Of a stretch of 64,000 nt of DNA, positions 46,629-55,261 are shown piece after piece. The stretch comes from Rhodocista pekingensis (GTDB taxonomy: Bacteria > Pseudomonadota > Alphaproteobacteria > Azospirillales > Azospirillaceae). The stretch lies in NCBI RefSeq assembly GCF_042665545.1, contig NZ_JBHTCM010000025.1, positions 1 to 64,000 on the forward strand, given 5' to 3'. Both the position numbers and the translations under genes were made by a program. The notes below the pieces were generated by a model, which saw nothing but the letters and a program-made list of their open reading frames with translations, made no database searches and was not told the DNA's origin. Every line of letters begins with the position of its first letter. Position 1 is the first letter of the stretch.

Positions 46629-47553
46629 TCCCTTCCCCGGCGGCGCGTCGGTCGAGCACGGTCAGAGCCGGACCCCGCGTGCGCAGCAGGCCCTTGTAGC
46701 GGGCGCTGTCCTCCGGCACGGACCGCAGCACCGCCGCCATCTGCCGCGCCTGGGCCGGCGTCAGGCGGGAGAGCGGCCGCTGATAGGTGCGGATGCCGAA
46801 GACGACAGCGCCGCTGTCCGGCAGGGCCAGCAGGGTCTGCCGCTCCACCCGCAACAGCAGGCGGTCGCCCGCGGTTTCGGCGGTGATCCCGGCATCCGCC
46901 GGCAGATGCGCCGTCTCCCCCGGCTGGAACAGGGCCGGATCGTCGTTCAGGCTCCAGTTCGTCCGCCAGACGCCGCGCCCCGGACGGAGCGTGTCGAAGA
47001 AGCGGTCCACCGGCGCTGCCAGCCGCTCAGGATAGCCCGGCACGGGCTGGTGAATGCCGGGCAGGCCGCGCCCCGCCTTCTCCGCCAGCCGCCAGCGGTT
47101 CGGGAAGCAGACGATGCCGGCGGCCAGCCGCCATGCCCCGGCTTCCTGCCGCAGCAGGCAGAAATCCTCCGGTACCAGCAGGCAGGCCGTCTCCAGCGGC
47201 GGCGCTCCGGAGATGTCCAGGGCCCCGCCGGTCAGCCGGTTCAGCAGTTTCCGGCCATCCTGGGCGTAGAGGGCCGGGAACTGTGCCGGCAGGTGCGAGG
47301 CGAGCCGGTGCAGCAGGTCCCGTGCCGCGGACTCCGTCCCGGGCGGCGCCAGCAGCACCTGCGCCCGCCGTTCGCGCAGCAGGCGTCGGCGTTCCGCCAG
47401 CAGGTCCGGCCAGGTCGCATCGAGGCGGATCCAGTCCGCCGGGTCCAGATGGCGCAGACCCATGCCGATCCGGAAGCCGTCCGTGTCGAACGGCCAGGGC
47501 ATGTCCTCGGGCGGCAGCGCCGCGGGTGCGGGGTCCGGGCCGGCATCCTGCAT
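46600..47553 (-). CDS. DUF3445 haem-dependent oxidative N-demethylase-like protein
   Basis: Predicted 317 residues matching the DUF3445 family (haem-dependent oxidative N-demethylase, the catalytic partner in dimethylamine monooxygenase). Visible features: PFDTDGFRIGMGLRHLDPADWI at the N-terminus, LLVPEDFCLLR, CFPNRWRLAEKAGRGLPGIHQPVPGY, RTNWSLNDDPALF, and RVERQTLLALPDSGAVVFGIRTYQRPL. The GIHQPVPGY segment is a good candidate for the haem-ligand region, by comparison with the family. No reductase or ferredoxin partner is nearby. The substrate is unknown; many members are annotated only as DUF3445. Confidence 0.8.
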   Translation of the reverse strand: MQDAGPDPAPAALPPEDMPWPFDTDGFRIGMGLRHLDPADWIRLDATWPDLLAERRRLLRERRAQVLLAPPGTESAARDLLHRLASHLPAQFPALYAQDGRKLLNRLTGGALDISGAPPLETACLLVPEDFCLLRQEAGAWRLAAGIVCFPNRWRLAEKAGRGLPGIHQPVPGYPERLAAPVDRFFDTLRPGRGVWRTNWSLNDDPALFQPGETAHLPADAGITAETAGDRLLLRVERQTLLALPDSGAVVFGIRTYQRPLSRLTPAQARQMAAVLRSVPEDSARYKGLLRTRGPALTVLDRRAAGEGISPPASRNG

Positions 47554-47626
47554 GGCGCCATCCTGCCGGCCGGGGCGGCGCCCCGCAAGACCGTGCCGCA
47601 GGGCCGGCCCGCGGGGGCGGGCGTCC

Positions 47627-49300
47627 CTATTCCGGAGCGGATGTCGTTGCGCCTGCGGAACGACTGCGGGCCGGGCCGACGAAATGCTCCACCTGCGGGG
47701 TCGTTCCGGGTTCGCAAAGAGCCATGATGGCCTCCTGCAAGCGCCGGTCCGCCATGGTCACGCGGTCGTGCTGGCGCAGATGGTCCAGCCAGCTCGCGGT
47801 GACGAAGGTTTCCAGCCAGCGCCCCGGCCGGGCCACATCCTCATAGACGGCCCAGTCCTGCGCCCCGCCGCGCCGGCGGCTGGCCTCCAGATCCCGCATG
47901 TGGCCCAGGAAGGCGGCCGTGTTCGCGGCGGGAATGCGGTATTCCACCGTCACCAGGGCCGGGCCGCGGCCGGGGGCGGGTTCGGCATGGACGGGCGGGC
48001 GCCGCCAGTGGGCGGACGGCGCCAGATCGCCCTGGTCCACGGCGCGCAGCGGATTCCACGGCACCACGACGAGGCCGAGGATCAGGCCGGCGGCCGCGGC
48101 CAGCAGAGCCGCGGGGATGCCGTGGCTGGCCGCGACATGACCCCAGAGGCTGCTGCCCGCCGCCATGGCGCCGAAGAAGACGACCAGGAACAGCGACAGG
48201 CCGCGGGCCTTCACCCAGCCCGGCAGGGAGGTCTGGCCGGCGACATGGAAGCTGGACAGCACCGTGATCCAGCCGGCCCCGGCCAGGGCCAGCGCGATCC
48301 CCGCCGCCGCCGGCTGGCGCAGCAGTGCCAGCGCCACGGACACGGCGGCGAACAGCACCGTCGCCCCGACCGACAGGCGGTTGTTGGAGAAGCGCCGGCG
48401 CAGCCGCGGCAGCACCAGCGCCCCGGCCACGGCGCCGGCCCCCAGCGCCGCCAGCAGGAAGCCGTAACCGGTGGCGTCCAGCCCCAGCCGGTCGCGCGCC
48501 ACCACCGGCAGCAGGGCCCAGACGGCGCTGGCGGAGAGGAAGAAGGCGACGGCCCGGACCAGCACGCGGCGGAAGTCCGGGGCGGAGCGGACATAACGCA
48601 GGCCCGTGCGCATGGCGCCGAAGAACGGTTCCCGCGGGAGCCCGCTGGACGGGACCTCGCGCCGCCATGTCAGCAGCACGGCGATGACGGCGAAGAAGCT
48701 GACCGCGTTCAGGACGAAGACGGCCACCAGCCCGGAAGCCGCCACGATGAAACCGCCGACGGCCGGGCCGATGGCGCGGCTGACATTGATGGACAGGCTG
48801 TTCAGCGCCACCGCGGCCGGCAGTTCGGACCGTGGCACCAGTTCCGGCACGATGGCCTGGAAGGCGGGGGCGGAGGCGGCGGCCGAGACGCCGATCAGGA
48901 AGGTGAAGAGCAGCAGCACGGGCGGCGTCACCAGCCCGGCCAGCGCCGCCGCCCCCAGCCCCGCGGCGGCGGCGGCGCCCCAGAGCTGGGCATAGATCAG
49001 GAAGCGGCGGCGGTCGAAGATGTCGGCCAGCACGCCCGACGGCAGCGCCAGCAGGAAGACCGGCAGCGTCGTCGCCGCCTGCACCAGCGCCACCATCAGC
49101 GGGCTGGGGGCGAGCGTCGCCATCATCCAGGCGGCGCCCACATCGTGCATCCAGGTGCCGACGTTGGAGACGAGCGTCGCCAGCCAGAGCGCCCGGAAGA
49201 CGGGACGGCGCAACGGCGTCCAGGCGCCGACGGGCTGGTTCCCCGCGCCGGGCGGCGCGGTCATGGGCGGCGCGGTCATGGGGGAGGCGGTGGTGCTCAT
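47627..49300 (-). CDS. MFS transporter (MFS_3/EntS-like) with C-terminal ABM-like domain
   Basis: Predicted 557 residues from the ATG at 49300; the frame stays open to 49621, but that 107-residue Arg/Gly/Ser-rich extension looks non-coding. Residues ~20-410 form an MFS_3-type permease with about 11-12 TM helices. VSNVGTWMHDVGAAWMMATLAPSPLMVALVQAATTLPVFLLALPSGVLADIFDRRR includes the family signature. The last ~110 residues (VTVEYRIPAANTAAFLGHMRDLEASRRRGGAQDWAVYEDVARPGRWLETFVTASWLDHL) look like a soluble antibiotic-biosynthesis-monooxygenase-like ferredoxin fold on the cytoplasmic side. A drug or siderophore exporter is the likely role; the substrate is unknown. Confidence 0.82.
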   Translation of the reverse strand: MSTTASPMTAPPMTAPPGAGNQPVGAWTPLRRPVFRALWLATLVSNVGTWMHDVGAAWMMATLAPSPLMVALVQAATTLPVFLLALPSGVLADIFDRRRFLIYAQLWGAAAAAGLGAAALAGLVTPPVLLLFTFLIGVSAAASAPAFQAIVPELVPRSELPAAVALNSLSINVSRAIGPAVGGFIVAASGLVAVFVLNAVSFFAVIAVLLTWRREVPSSGLPREPFFGAMRTGLRYVRSAPDFRRVLVRAVAFFLSASAVWALLPVVARDRLGLDATGYGFLLAALGAGAVAGALVLPRLRRRFSNNRLSVGATVLFAAVSVALALLRQPAAAGIALALAGAGWITVLSSFHVAGQTSLPGWVKARGLSLFLVVFFGAMAAGSSLWGHVAASHGIPAALLAAAAGLILGLVVVPWNPLRAVDQGDLAPSAHWRRPPVHAEPAPGRGPALVTVEYRIPAANTAAFLGHMRDLEASRRRGGAQDWAVYEDVARPGRWLETFVTASWLDHLRQHDRVTMADRRLQEAIMALCEPGTTPQVEHFVGPARSRSAGATTSAPE

Positions 49301-49674
49301 GGCCGGACGGCGTCCCCGCCCCCAGCCATGCGGGCCGTGCAGATGCGACCCGCGTCCACCACCCTGCCGGGAAACTCCACGACCATCCCGGCACCGCTGC
49401 GGCACCGTTCCGGGTTGCCCCGTCCCATCGCTCCCTCTCCGTCGAAACCGGCGTTTCCGGCGCTGCCGCGCCGCTGAATCCGGGCGCAGGGGGCGCGCCG
49501 CCGCCGCCTCTGTCAAGCGGTGCCGGTGGCGGACCAGGGCTGTCCCGCGGCGGTGCCACGGGCCCTTCGCTGGACGGGAAGCTGGGGCGCGCGCGGCGGG
49601 GGCTGTGCCGGTCCGCGACATGGGGTAAACCCTGACGTAACCCGGTGTCGGTTAACAAGAGGGATTGTGCCCCC
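49301..49674. other. Intergenic region between the MFS gene and the isomerase gene
   Basis: Divergent gap of 374 bases that must hold promoters for both neighbours. Most of it is GC-rich with no clear repeat, palindrome or -10/-35 pair. The only locally AT-richer part is 49620-49665, just before the isomerase start. Confidence 0.4.
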
Positions 49675-50667
49675 GTGTCCGCTTACGACCCGATCATCGC
49701 TTCCGCCCGCGATCTTCTGCACATCGAAGCGAAGACCGTGCTGGCCCAGGAGCAGAGCCTGGACGAAGGTTTCCTGAACGTCGTCAACCATATCGGTACA
49801 CGGGACACGAACACGCTGGTGGCGGGGGTCGGGAAATCCGGCCTGATCGCACGCCTGCTGGCCAGCAAGCTGGCCTCGGTCGGTACACGCGCCTGGTACT
49901 ACAGCACGACCGACGCCCTGCACGGGGAGTTGGGCGGGCTGCGGCCCGACGACCTGCTGATCCTGCTGTCCAACAGCGGACAGACGCGCGAGCTGGTCGA
50001 TCTCGGCCGCTGCGCCATCCAGCGCGGCGCCCGTGTCGCCGCCATGGTCTCCCGCGTGCCGTCCGCGCTCTCACGCATCGCCGACTGGACCCTGCGTGTC
50101 CATGTGGAACGCGAGGCGACGGAGACGCGGCTGCCGACCGCCAGCACGGCGGCCATGCTGGCCCTGGGCGATGCGCTGGTGATCGCGGTGGCCCGCCGGC
50201 GCGGCTTCACCGTGGACGAGTATGCGCGCAACCATCCCGGCGGCACGCTGGGCGTGGTGCTGGGCTCCCGCGTCGCCGACCTCATGGTGAAGGCGCCGGG
50301 CGGCGTGGCCCTGGTCACCCCGGAGACATCGGTGGTCGAAACGCTGCTGGCCATGACCCGCCACCCCAACGGCGCCGCCCTGGTGGTGGATGCCGAGGGC
50401 CGGCTGGCCGGCATCGTCACCGAGGGCGACGTGCGCCGCGGCCTCTCGACCCATGGCAAGCATTTCCTGGAGATGGACACGCGCGCCTGCATGGGCGCGG
50501 CACCGCGCACCTGCGGGCCGTCGATCACGGCGCTGGAAGCGCTGGAGATCATGGAGACACCGACGCAGATCTACGTTCTGCCGGTCGTGGATGGAGACGG
50601 GCGTGTGCTTGGTCTGATCCGCATGCATGACATCGCCGGTCTTGAAGTTGAAAAGACCCTGGGCTGA
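49675..50667 (+). CDS. kdsD: Arabinose-5-phosphate isomerase (KdsD/KpsF/GutQ family)
   Basis: Predicted 330 residues from the GTG at 49675, preceded by AAGAGGG; a GTG at 49645 would add ten residues without a ribosome site. The SIS domain (residues ~20-165) has VAGVGKSGLIARLLASKLASVG and LLSNSGQTRELVDL, with GDALVIAVARRRGF and YARNHPGGTLG completing the isomerase signature. Two CBS domains follow (about 200-325). It interconverts ribulose-5-phosphate and arabinose-5-phosphate, the first step towards Kdo in lipopolysaccharide. It lies alone, but the following genes include a FemAB-like protein, so an envelope context is plausible. Confidence 0.88.
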   Translation: MSAYDPIIASARDLLHIEAKTVLAQEQSLDEGFLNVVNHIGTRDTNTLVAGVGKSGLIARLLASKLASVGTRAWYYSTTDALHGELGGLRPDDLLILLSNSGQTRELVDLGRCAIQRGARVAAMVSRVPSALSRIADWTLRVHVEREATETRLPTASTAAMLALGDALVIAVARRRGFTVDEYARNHPGGTLGVVLGSRVADLMVKAPGGVALVTPETSVVETLLAMTRHPNGAALVVDAEGRLAGIVTEGDVRRGLSTHGKHFLEMDTRACMGAAPRTCGPSITALEALEIMETPTQIYVLPVVDGDGRVLGLIRMHDIAGLEVEKTLG

Positions 50668-50959
50668 TCGCCGCCGATAGAAGGCCAGTCCAGGCGAGAC
50701 GGAACATTTGCATCCTCCGGACATATTTTAAAGTTAACGCATTAATTCATCGCCGTTGACAGTCCATTAACAGATCAGCCGCCATATTCGGCGATCCCGG
50801 CGATGGTTTTTCTTGAAACGAAGCAATGCGCCCCTTCCAAAGAAGCGGGCCCCTCCTGTATGGTTATCTGCAATTTTATCTATCTGACCGTCCGGCGGAC
50901 GCATCCGCGCTGACCGGGGCCGGACGGCGGAGCGATGACCCGGAGGTCATGAGCGTTCC
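50668..50959. promoter_or_regulatory. AT-richer upstream region of the six-gene unknown operon
   Basis: 292 bases, noticeably AT-richer than the surrounding DNA (acatattttaaagttaacgcattaattcatcg, gttatctgcaattttatctatctg), so it very likely contains the operon promoter. TTGACA occurs at 50756-50761, but no TATAAT-like hexamer sits at 16-18 bases. A GGAGG lies at 50940-50945, about 14 bases before the GTG start of the first gene. Confidence 0.45.
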
Positions 50960-52093
50960 GTGAGTGCATCGGCGCCAGTTTCCGCAGCCCAGGTCGGCGT
51001 CATCCACGGACGGCCGTCCACGTTCGCCGAACGGGGCGTCTGCGTCCCCTTCACGACGCCCATCCTGGCCCAGGCCCGCATCCGGATGGATGCGCAGGAG
51101 CGGCTGGAATGCCTGCTGCCCGGGTTCTCCGGCGGCAAGGGAACCTATGTGTTCGGCTGGAAGGCGTTGCCGGAGGTGATCCGGATCACGCTGCATGACC
51201 GCGCCCTGCACCGCGAGATCCTGGAGACGAAGGCGAACACGCCGGACACGATCCGGCACTGCTCCTTGCAGGTGGCGGCGCGCGGCTTCGCCGGCCTGGC
51301 CGCCGCGGCCCAGGCCAGGCAGGCGCTGGCGCTGGACCGCGACTACACCGTCCTGACCAACTACGTCTTCGTGCTGGAGCTGCTGAAGCAGGTCGGCACC
51401 CAGGCCCCCGATCTCCTGCGCGCCGGGCTGGACAGCGAGGCGACGCGGCAGAGGGCCAAATCCGCCCTGACCCGGGTGGCGGAAGGGTTCGGCATGGTGC
51501 CGGACATGCTCTACGGCCGGGTGGAGGAGCTGAGCACCCTGCTGGCCCCCCTGGGGCTGCCGCAGGCGCCGCACCCTGGCCGGCTGCGCCAGCTCATGCG
51601 CCGACTGGAGTGGTTCCGCGACGATGTCGCCACCTGGGCCGTGACGGAGGCGACGGAGGCCGAATCGCTTGCCAGGTTCATGGCCGAGTGCGCCGACCAG
51701 ACCCTGACGATCGCCGCCACCCGGCTGGCCCGCGTCGATCCCCTGCTGACCCGGCTGCGCCCCATCGTGACCGGCGAGGAGAAGTCGCTGCGCGAGGTGC
51801 GTGCCGGCGTCACCAGCCTGTCCTGGCTGCTGGACGGCTGGGACTACATCTGCCAGCACTGGGAGGACAGCCGCGCCCAGTCCGACGAGGTGCAGCGGCT
51901 GGCCATGTGCGAGCTGTTCCGCATCGCCCCGATCATCCCGGTGCAGGAACTGGCGGCGAACGAGAACTTCGACATGGAGGAGCTGCGCCGCGTGCAGCGG
52001 CGCTGGGTCCGGGCCAACCAGGACTGGCGCACGGGCGGGCTGGACTACGATGCCATCCGGCGCATCGAAACCGTGAAGGCGAAGCTGGCATGA
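50960..52093 (+). CDS. Unknown protein A of a conserved-looking six-gene operon
   Basis: Predicted 377 residues, starting with GTG. It is soluble and nearly all helical, with no signal or TM. Its N-terminal ~80 residues (PFTTPILAQARIRMDAQERLECLLPGFSGGKGTYVFGWKALPEVIRITLHDRALHREI) are distinctive. The middle and C-terminal parts are helical (LRQLMRRLEWFRDDVATWAV, GVTSLSWLLDGWDYICQHWED). I recognise no family. Its stop overlaps the next gene's ATG, and all six genes run in the same direction, so they are probably one functional unit. The conserved Trp-rich segments suggest a protein-protein interaction role. Confidence 0.7.
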   Translation: MSASAPVSAAQVGVIHGRPSTFAERGVCVPFTTPILAQARIRMDAQERLECLLPGFSGGKGTYVFGWKALPEVIRITLHDRALHREILETKANTPDTIRHCSLQVAARGFAGLAAAAQARQALALDRDYTVLTNYVFVLELLKQVGTQAPDLLRAGLDSEATRQRAKSALTRVAEGFGMVPDMLYGRVEELSTLLAPLGLPQAPHPGRLRQLMRRLEWFRDDVATWAVTEATEAESLARFMAECADQTLTIAATRLARVDPLLTRLRPIVTGEEKSLREVRAGVTSLSWLLDGWDYICQHWEDSRAQSDEVQRLAMCELFRIAPIIPVQELAANENFDMEELRRVQRRWVRANQDWRTGGLDYDAIRRIETVKAKLA

Positions 52094-53517
52094 GCGAGCA
52101 GAGCCGCGAGTGGAGGCAGCTTGCCGCGTCGGCGACCGCGCTGACGGATTCCAAGTTCCTGAAGATCGTCGAGCTGTTCGAGAAGGTCCGCCACCGGTCG
52201 GACATCGCCGACGCCATGCGGGTCATCCGCCCCCGCATGGCGGAGCTGCGGCCGCCCCGCCGGCTGCTGCCCATGCGCCTGTTCTTCCTGCCGGCAGAGG
52301 ATCTGCTGGACGATGTCGGCGCCTACCATCGGCGCCTGTCGCGCATCTCCCGCGCCACGCTGGATACGTGCTGGCGCATCGTCGCCGAGCGGCTGGGCGA
52401 ACAGCGGCTGGCGCGCCTCGACGCCAGCCTCTCCAGGGTGGACGGGCACGATGCCGCGGCCCTGGTGCAGGAGGGCGAGGCGCTCTGGCGCGACGGCGCC
52501 CGGGCGCTGGGCGACGCGCTGGACGAGGCGCACCAGAACCAGAAGGCCCGCATCCGCCTGTTCGGCCGCGACGATGACGTGCTGCGGCAGGTGGCGGTGC
52601 TGGTGGCCGTGACCGAGATCGGTGTGCAGTTGCAGTCCGTGAAGGCACGGCTGCCCGACCGGCCGGTCCAGGCCCTGGCCGACTTCCATGTCGAGGTGCT
52701 GCGCCGGGCGATCAAGGAGCTGGCGACCCAGGACATCCGCCGGGTCGCCCCCTTCCTGCTGGCGCTCTCGGCCCGCATGCTGCGGCCGGGCGACCTGCTG
52801 ACCGTGCTGGCGGACACCCGCCTGGAGGGACGGCAGCAGGAGAAGGACGAGGTGGCGCGGGAGGTCGGTGTCTTCGCGCTGGAGAACCTGCTGCGCCAGT
52901 CCGGATCGGTGCCGCGGATGCTGAAGGAGGGGATGGCCGCGCGCGAGATCGCCAGCATCGCCGAGCGGTTGCTGGACGGCTTCGAGTCCATGCGGGCGAC
53001 GTTGCAGCATCCCGACCAGCGCAAGATGATCCGCCGGGTGGACCAGGCGCGCGTCGTCATCTCCGAGGCGATCCTGGAGCGCGTCATCGGTCCCGCCGAC
53101 CAGGAGCTGCTGGGGCATGTGCTGGATACGGCCGAGCGCGACCTGATCCGGCCGGATCTGCTGCCACGGCCCGCCACGCCGGAAGAGATCGCCCGCGCCG
53201 AGGACTTCGCCCGCGCCTACCGCCGCTGTGCCCGCATCGCCCCACAGGTCGGCCTGAAGCCGCAGATGCAGGAGAAGACGGCCCAGCTCTGCCGCACCGT
53301 GCGGCGCGCCACCGAACAGCTCAGCACCCTGTCGCAGGCGGCAGGCGCCAGTGCCGCCGATACGGCCACCGCGGACGAGCAGATCGTCTCGCTGCTGCGG
53401 CTGGTGGAGATCGTGGCCGGCCCCGACGAGGCGGAGCGCATCCTGCTGGACTGGCAGGAGAGGCTGGGCGTGGGCGATGCCGGAGATACCCCCCCGTACC
53501 GGGAGATGGACCTGTGA
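52090..53517 (+). CDS. Unknown protein B of the six-gene operon
   Basis: Predicted 475 residues. The ATG overlaps the previous stop (ATGA). Soluble and alpha-helical throughout, with many Arg/Glu/Leu heptads but no TM or signal. Segments include KFLKIVELFEKVRHRSDIADAMRVIRPRM near the start and IKELATQDIRRVAPFLLALSARMLRPGDLLTVLADTRLEG in the middle. The C-terminus is acidic. I recognise no family. It could be a scaffold working with protein A in the cytoplasm. Its stop overlaps the start of the next gene. Confidence 0.68.
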   Translation: MSEQSREWRQLAASATALTDSKFLKIVELFEKVRHRSDIADAMRVIRPRMAELRPPRRLLPMRLFFLPAEDLLDDVGAYHRRLSRISRATLDTCWRIVAERLGEQRLARLDASLSRVDGHDAAALVQEGEALWRDGARALGDALDEAHQNQKARIRLFGRDDDVLRQVAVLVAVTEIGVQLQSVKARLPDRPVQALADFHVEVLRRAIKELATQDIRRVAPFLLALSARMLRPGDLLTVLADTRLEGRQQEKDEVAREVGVFALENLLRQSGSVPRMLKEGMAAREIASIAERLLDGFESMRATLQHPDQRKMIRRVDQARVVISEAILERVIGPADQELLGHVLDTAERDLIRPDLLPRPATPEEIARAEDFARAYRRCARIAPQVGLKPQMQEKTAQLCRTVRRATEQLSTLSQAAGASAADTATADEQIVSLLRLVEIVAGPDEAERILLDWQERLGVGDAGDTPPYREMDL

Positions 53518-53879
53518 AGGAAATGCGGACCCTCAGCTTCAGCGAGCGGGAGGTGATGCAGGCGGTGCTCGACCTGATGCGCCGCCAGCGTCAGCCCCTG
53601 CCCAGCGGCCAGCTCCTCGGGATGGAGCTGGAGGATGATCCCATCACCGCCACGCTGCTGGTCGAGGACGATTACGGCGAGCGCACCACGATCCGCCGCA
53701 ACGCGGCGGAACTGGCGGCGTCGCTGGTCAACTACTGCATCGACCGCCGTGTCCGCCTGCCCGCCTCGGGGCGCAAGTTCGTGCAGGTCATCGGCGGCTC
53801 GGTCAATCTGGTGATCTACATGGACGAGCCGGCGGCGAAGCCGCGGCCTGCCCGCCGCGCCCCGTCGGTCCGGGGTTGA
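53514..53879 (+). CDS. Unknown small protein C of the six-gene operon
   Basis: Predicted 121 residues from a GTG that overlaps the stop of gene B. It is soluble. An N-terminal helix (SFSEREVMQAVLDLMRRQRQPLPSGQLLGMELEDDP) precedes beta strands (ITATLLVEDDYGERTTIRRNAAEL) and a C-terminal strand pair around GRKFVQVIGGSVNLVIYMDEP. A basic proline-rich tail follows. I recognise no family. Confidence 0.65.
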   Translation: MKEMRTLSFSEREVMQAVLDLMRRQRQPLPSGQLLGMELEDDPITATLLVEDDYGERTTIRRNAAELAASLVNYCIDRRVRLPASGRKFVQVIGGSVNLVIYMDEPAAKPRPARRAPSVRG

Positions 53880-54451
53880 GCGGCCCCATGGGCGGCATGG
53901 TCATCACCGATTCCCTGGCGTTCGCGGCCAGTTCGCTGCTGGCCGCGGTCGTGCTGCTGGTCATCGCCTATGCCATGAAGGCGGCGGCCATGACGCACAC
54001 GCGGCGCAAGGGGCTGCGCCTGCGCGGCATGGCGAAGGACCTGGAAGGACAGTGCGCCGGTCTGGAGGCTCGGCTGGCGGAGGTGCAGGCGGACCTGCGG
54101 GTGCTGGAGGCGGAGGAGGCCGCCCTGGTGATCGAGACGACGCAGGCCCGCCGGACCTGCACCATCGCCGCCCAGGACACCTTCGAGGTCGTTCATGAGG
54201 TCGGTACGCCCGGCGGCGGCAACACGGCCTTCGACGTGGAGATCCTGCTGAGCCCGGCGGCCATGAACCAGGGCCCGGCGGCGACGCAGGTCGAACCGCG
54301 CGTCTGGAGCCGCCGCAACATCGCCCGCATCTGGGCCCCCTCCCCGCAGGAGGCGCTGCAACTGGCCGGGCGGGTGTTCCCGGTCCGCTACGGCTATGTC
54401 ATCACCCGCTTCCTGAACGCCTCGATTCCCGGTTTCGCGGAGCCGACGTGA
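53876..54451 (+). CDS. Unknown membrane coiled-coil protein D of the six-gene operon
   Basis: Predicted 191 residues from a TTG overlapping the previous stop; the ATG at 53888 is the alternative. One N-terminal TM helix (LAFAASSLLAAVVLLVIAYAM) is followed by a basic stretch and a coiled coil (~47-90; LEGQCAGLEARLAEVQADLRVLEAEEAAL). The C-terminal half is globular and mixed (CTIAAQDTFEVVHEV ... LSPAAMNQGP). By the positive-inside rule the basic stretch keeps the coiled coil on the cytoplasmic side. I recognise no family. Confidence 0.65.
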   Translation: MSGPMGGMVITDSLAFAASSLLAAVVLLVIAYAMKAAAMTHTRRKGLRLRGMAKDLEGQCAGLEARLAEVQADLRVLEAEEAALVIETTQARRTCTIAAQDTFEVVHEVGTPGGGNTAFDVEILLSPAAMNQGPAATQVEPRVWSRRNIARIWAPSPQEALQLAGRVFPVRYGYVITRFLNASIPGFAEPT

Positions 54452-54966
54452 TGGAACTGCTGCTGCTGGGCGCGGCGCTGGTCGCCATCTATGTCGCCGC
54501 CGTGAAGATGGTCCAGGCGAACCGCGCCTATGGGCGCTCGAACGAGGAACTGCGGGTGCTGGCGGCGCGGCCGGTGGAGCTGGCGCGGGCGAAGCAGCGG
54601 CTGGAGGGGCAGATCAAGGACGCGGCCGACCAGATCGGCCGCGTGGGCATCCGCATCGAGCATCTGAAGGCCGAGAAGGCGGCGCTGGACGAGGAGCTGC
54701 GCCGCCTGCGCGAGCGCGCCAAGGACCGGGTCTACGTGATGGAACGGGTCATGCAGCCCGGACAGACCCTGTGGGAGCTGGTGGTCTCCAACGACACCCA
54801 GTTCCGCGACGTGGCGGACGAGGAATACCGGTTGTCCTGGGCGCGGGGCCGGCGCTATGTCGTCTCCGCGGCCAACGAGCGGGACGTGCGCCGCCGCGCC
54901 GAGCTGAAGTTCCTCGGCAGCCAGGGCTACCGGGTCCTTCAGGTGGAGAGGTCGGCCCGCTTCTGA
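54448..54966 (+). CDS. Unknown membrane coiled-coil protein E of the six-gene operon
   Basis: Predicted 172 residues, starting with GTG overlapping the previous stop, or with the ATG at 54451. It has the same plan as protein D: an N-terminal TM helix (ELLLLGAALVAIYVAAVKMV), a long coiled coil (~30-90; ARAKQRLEGQIKDAADQIGRVGIRIEHLKAEKAALDEELRRL) and a globular C-terminus with VMQPGQTLWELVVSND and YRVLQVERSARF. Proteins D and E may pair through their coiled coils. Confidence 0.65.
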   Translation: MMELLLLGAALVAIYVAAVKMVQANRAYGRSNEELRVLAARPVELARAKQRLEGQIKDAADQIGRVGIRIEHLKAEKAALDEELRRLRERAKDRVYVMERVMQPGQTLWELVVSNDTQFRDVADEEYRLSWARGRRYVVSAANERDVRRRAELKFLGSQGYRVLQVERSARF

Positions 54967-54981
54967 GGGGGCTGTCCGTCC

Positions 54982-55158
54982 ATGCTGCTGAAGGCCGTTC
55001 TGGGCACGATCGTCCTCTATCTGGCGCTGCTGGCCCGCAGCGCCTGGAAACAGGGGGAACTGGCGCAGTTCCTGCGGGCGCTGGGGATCGTGGCGGTGCT
55101 GCTCGGCGGCATCGCCCTGGTGTCCTGGACCTGGATCTGGCTGGACGGCCGCGGCTGA
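54982..55158 (+). CDS. Small two-TM membrane protein F of the six-gene operon
   Basis: A 58-residue ORF, too short for the ordinary length cut-off. The ATG at 54982 is 15 bases after gene E, with GAGGGGG 12-18 bases upstream. It reads MLLKAVLGTIVLYLALLARS, a short polar loop (AWKQGELAQFLR), then ALGIVAVLLGGIALVSWTW. Two TM helices with a short loop are clear. It is probably a membrane subunit of the same unit. Confidence 0.65.
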   Translation: MLLKAVLGTIVLYLALLARSAWKQGELAQFLRALGIVAVLLGGIALVSWTWIWLDGRG

Positions 55159-55261
55159 CCCGCAGTGCCGCCACCACCGTGCGGACAGGCGGCGCCGGAC
55201 ATGGGGGCGCAGCCCGTCCGGGCCCGTTCCCCCGCGGCATCCGCTGCATTACCATGACCTC

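Noticed and set aside
49301..49621. Open N-terminal extension of the MFS gene (107 codons).
   Set aside because: Arg/Gly/Ser-rich, without homology or signal features; the ATG at 49300 gives a normal MFS N-terminus.
50756..50790. TTGACA at 50756 as a -35 box for the unknown operon.
   Set aside because: The best following hexamer (CATATT) is 21 bases away, too far for a standard promoter, although the region is likely to hold one.
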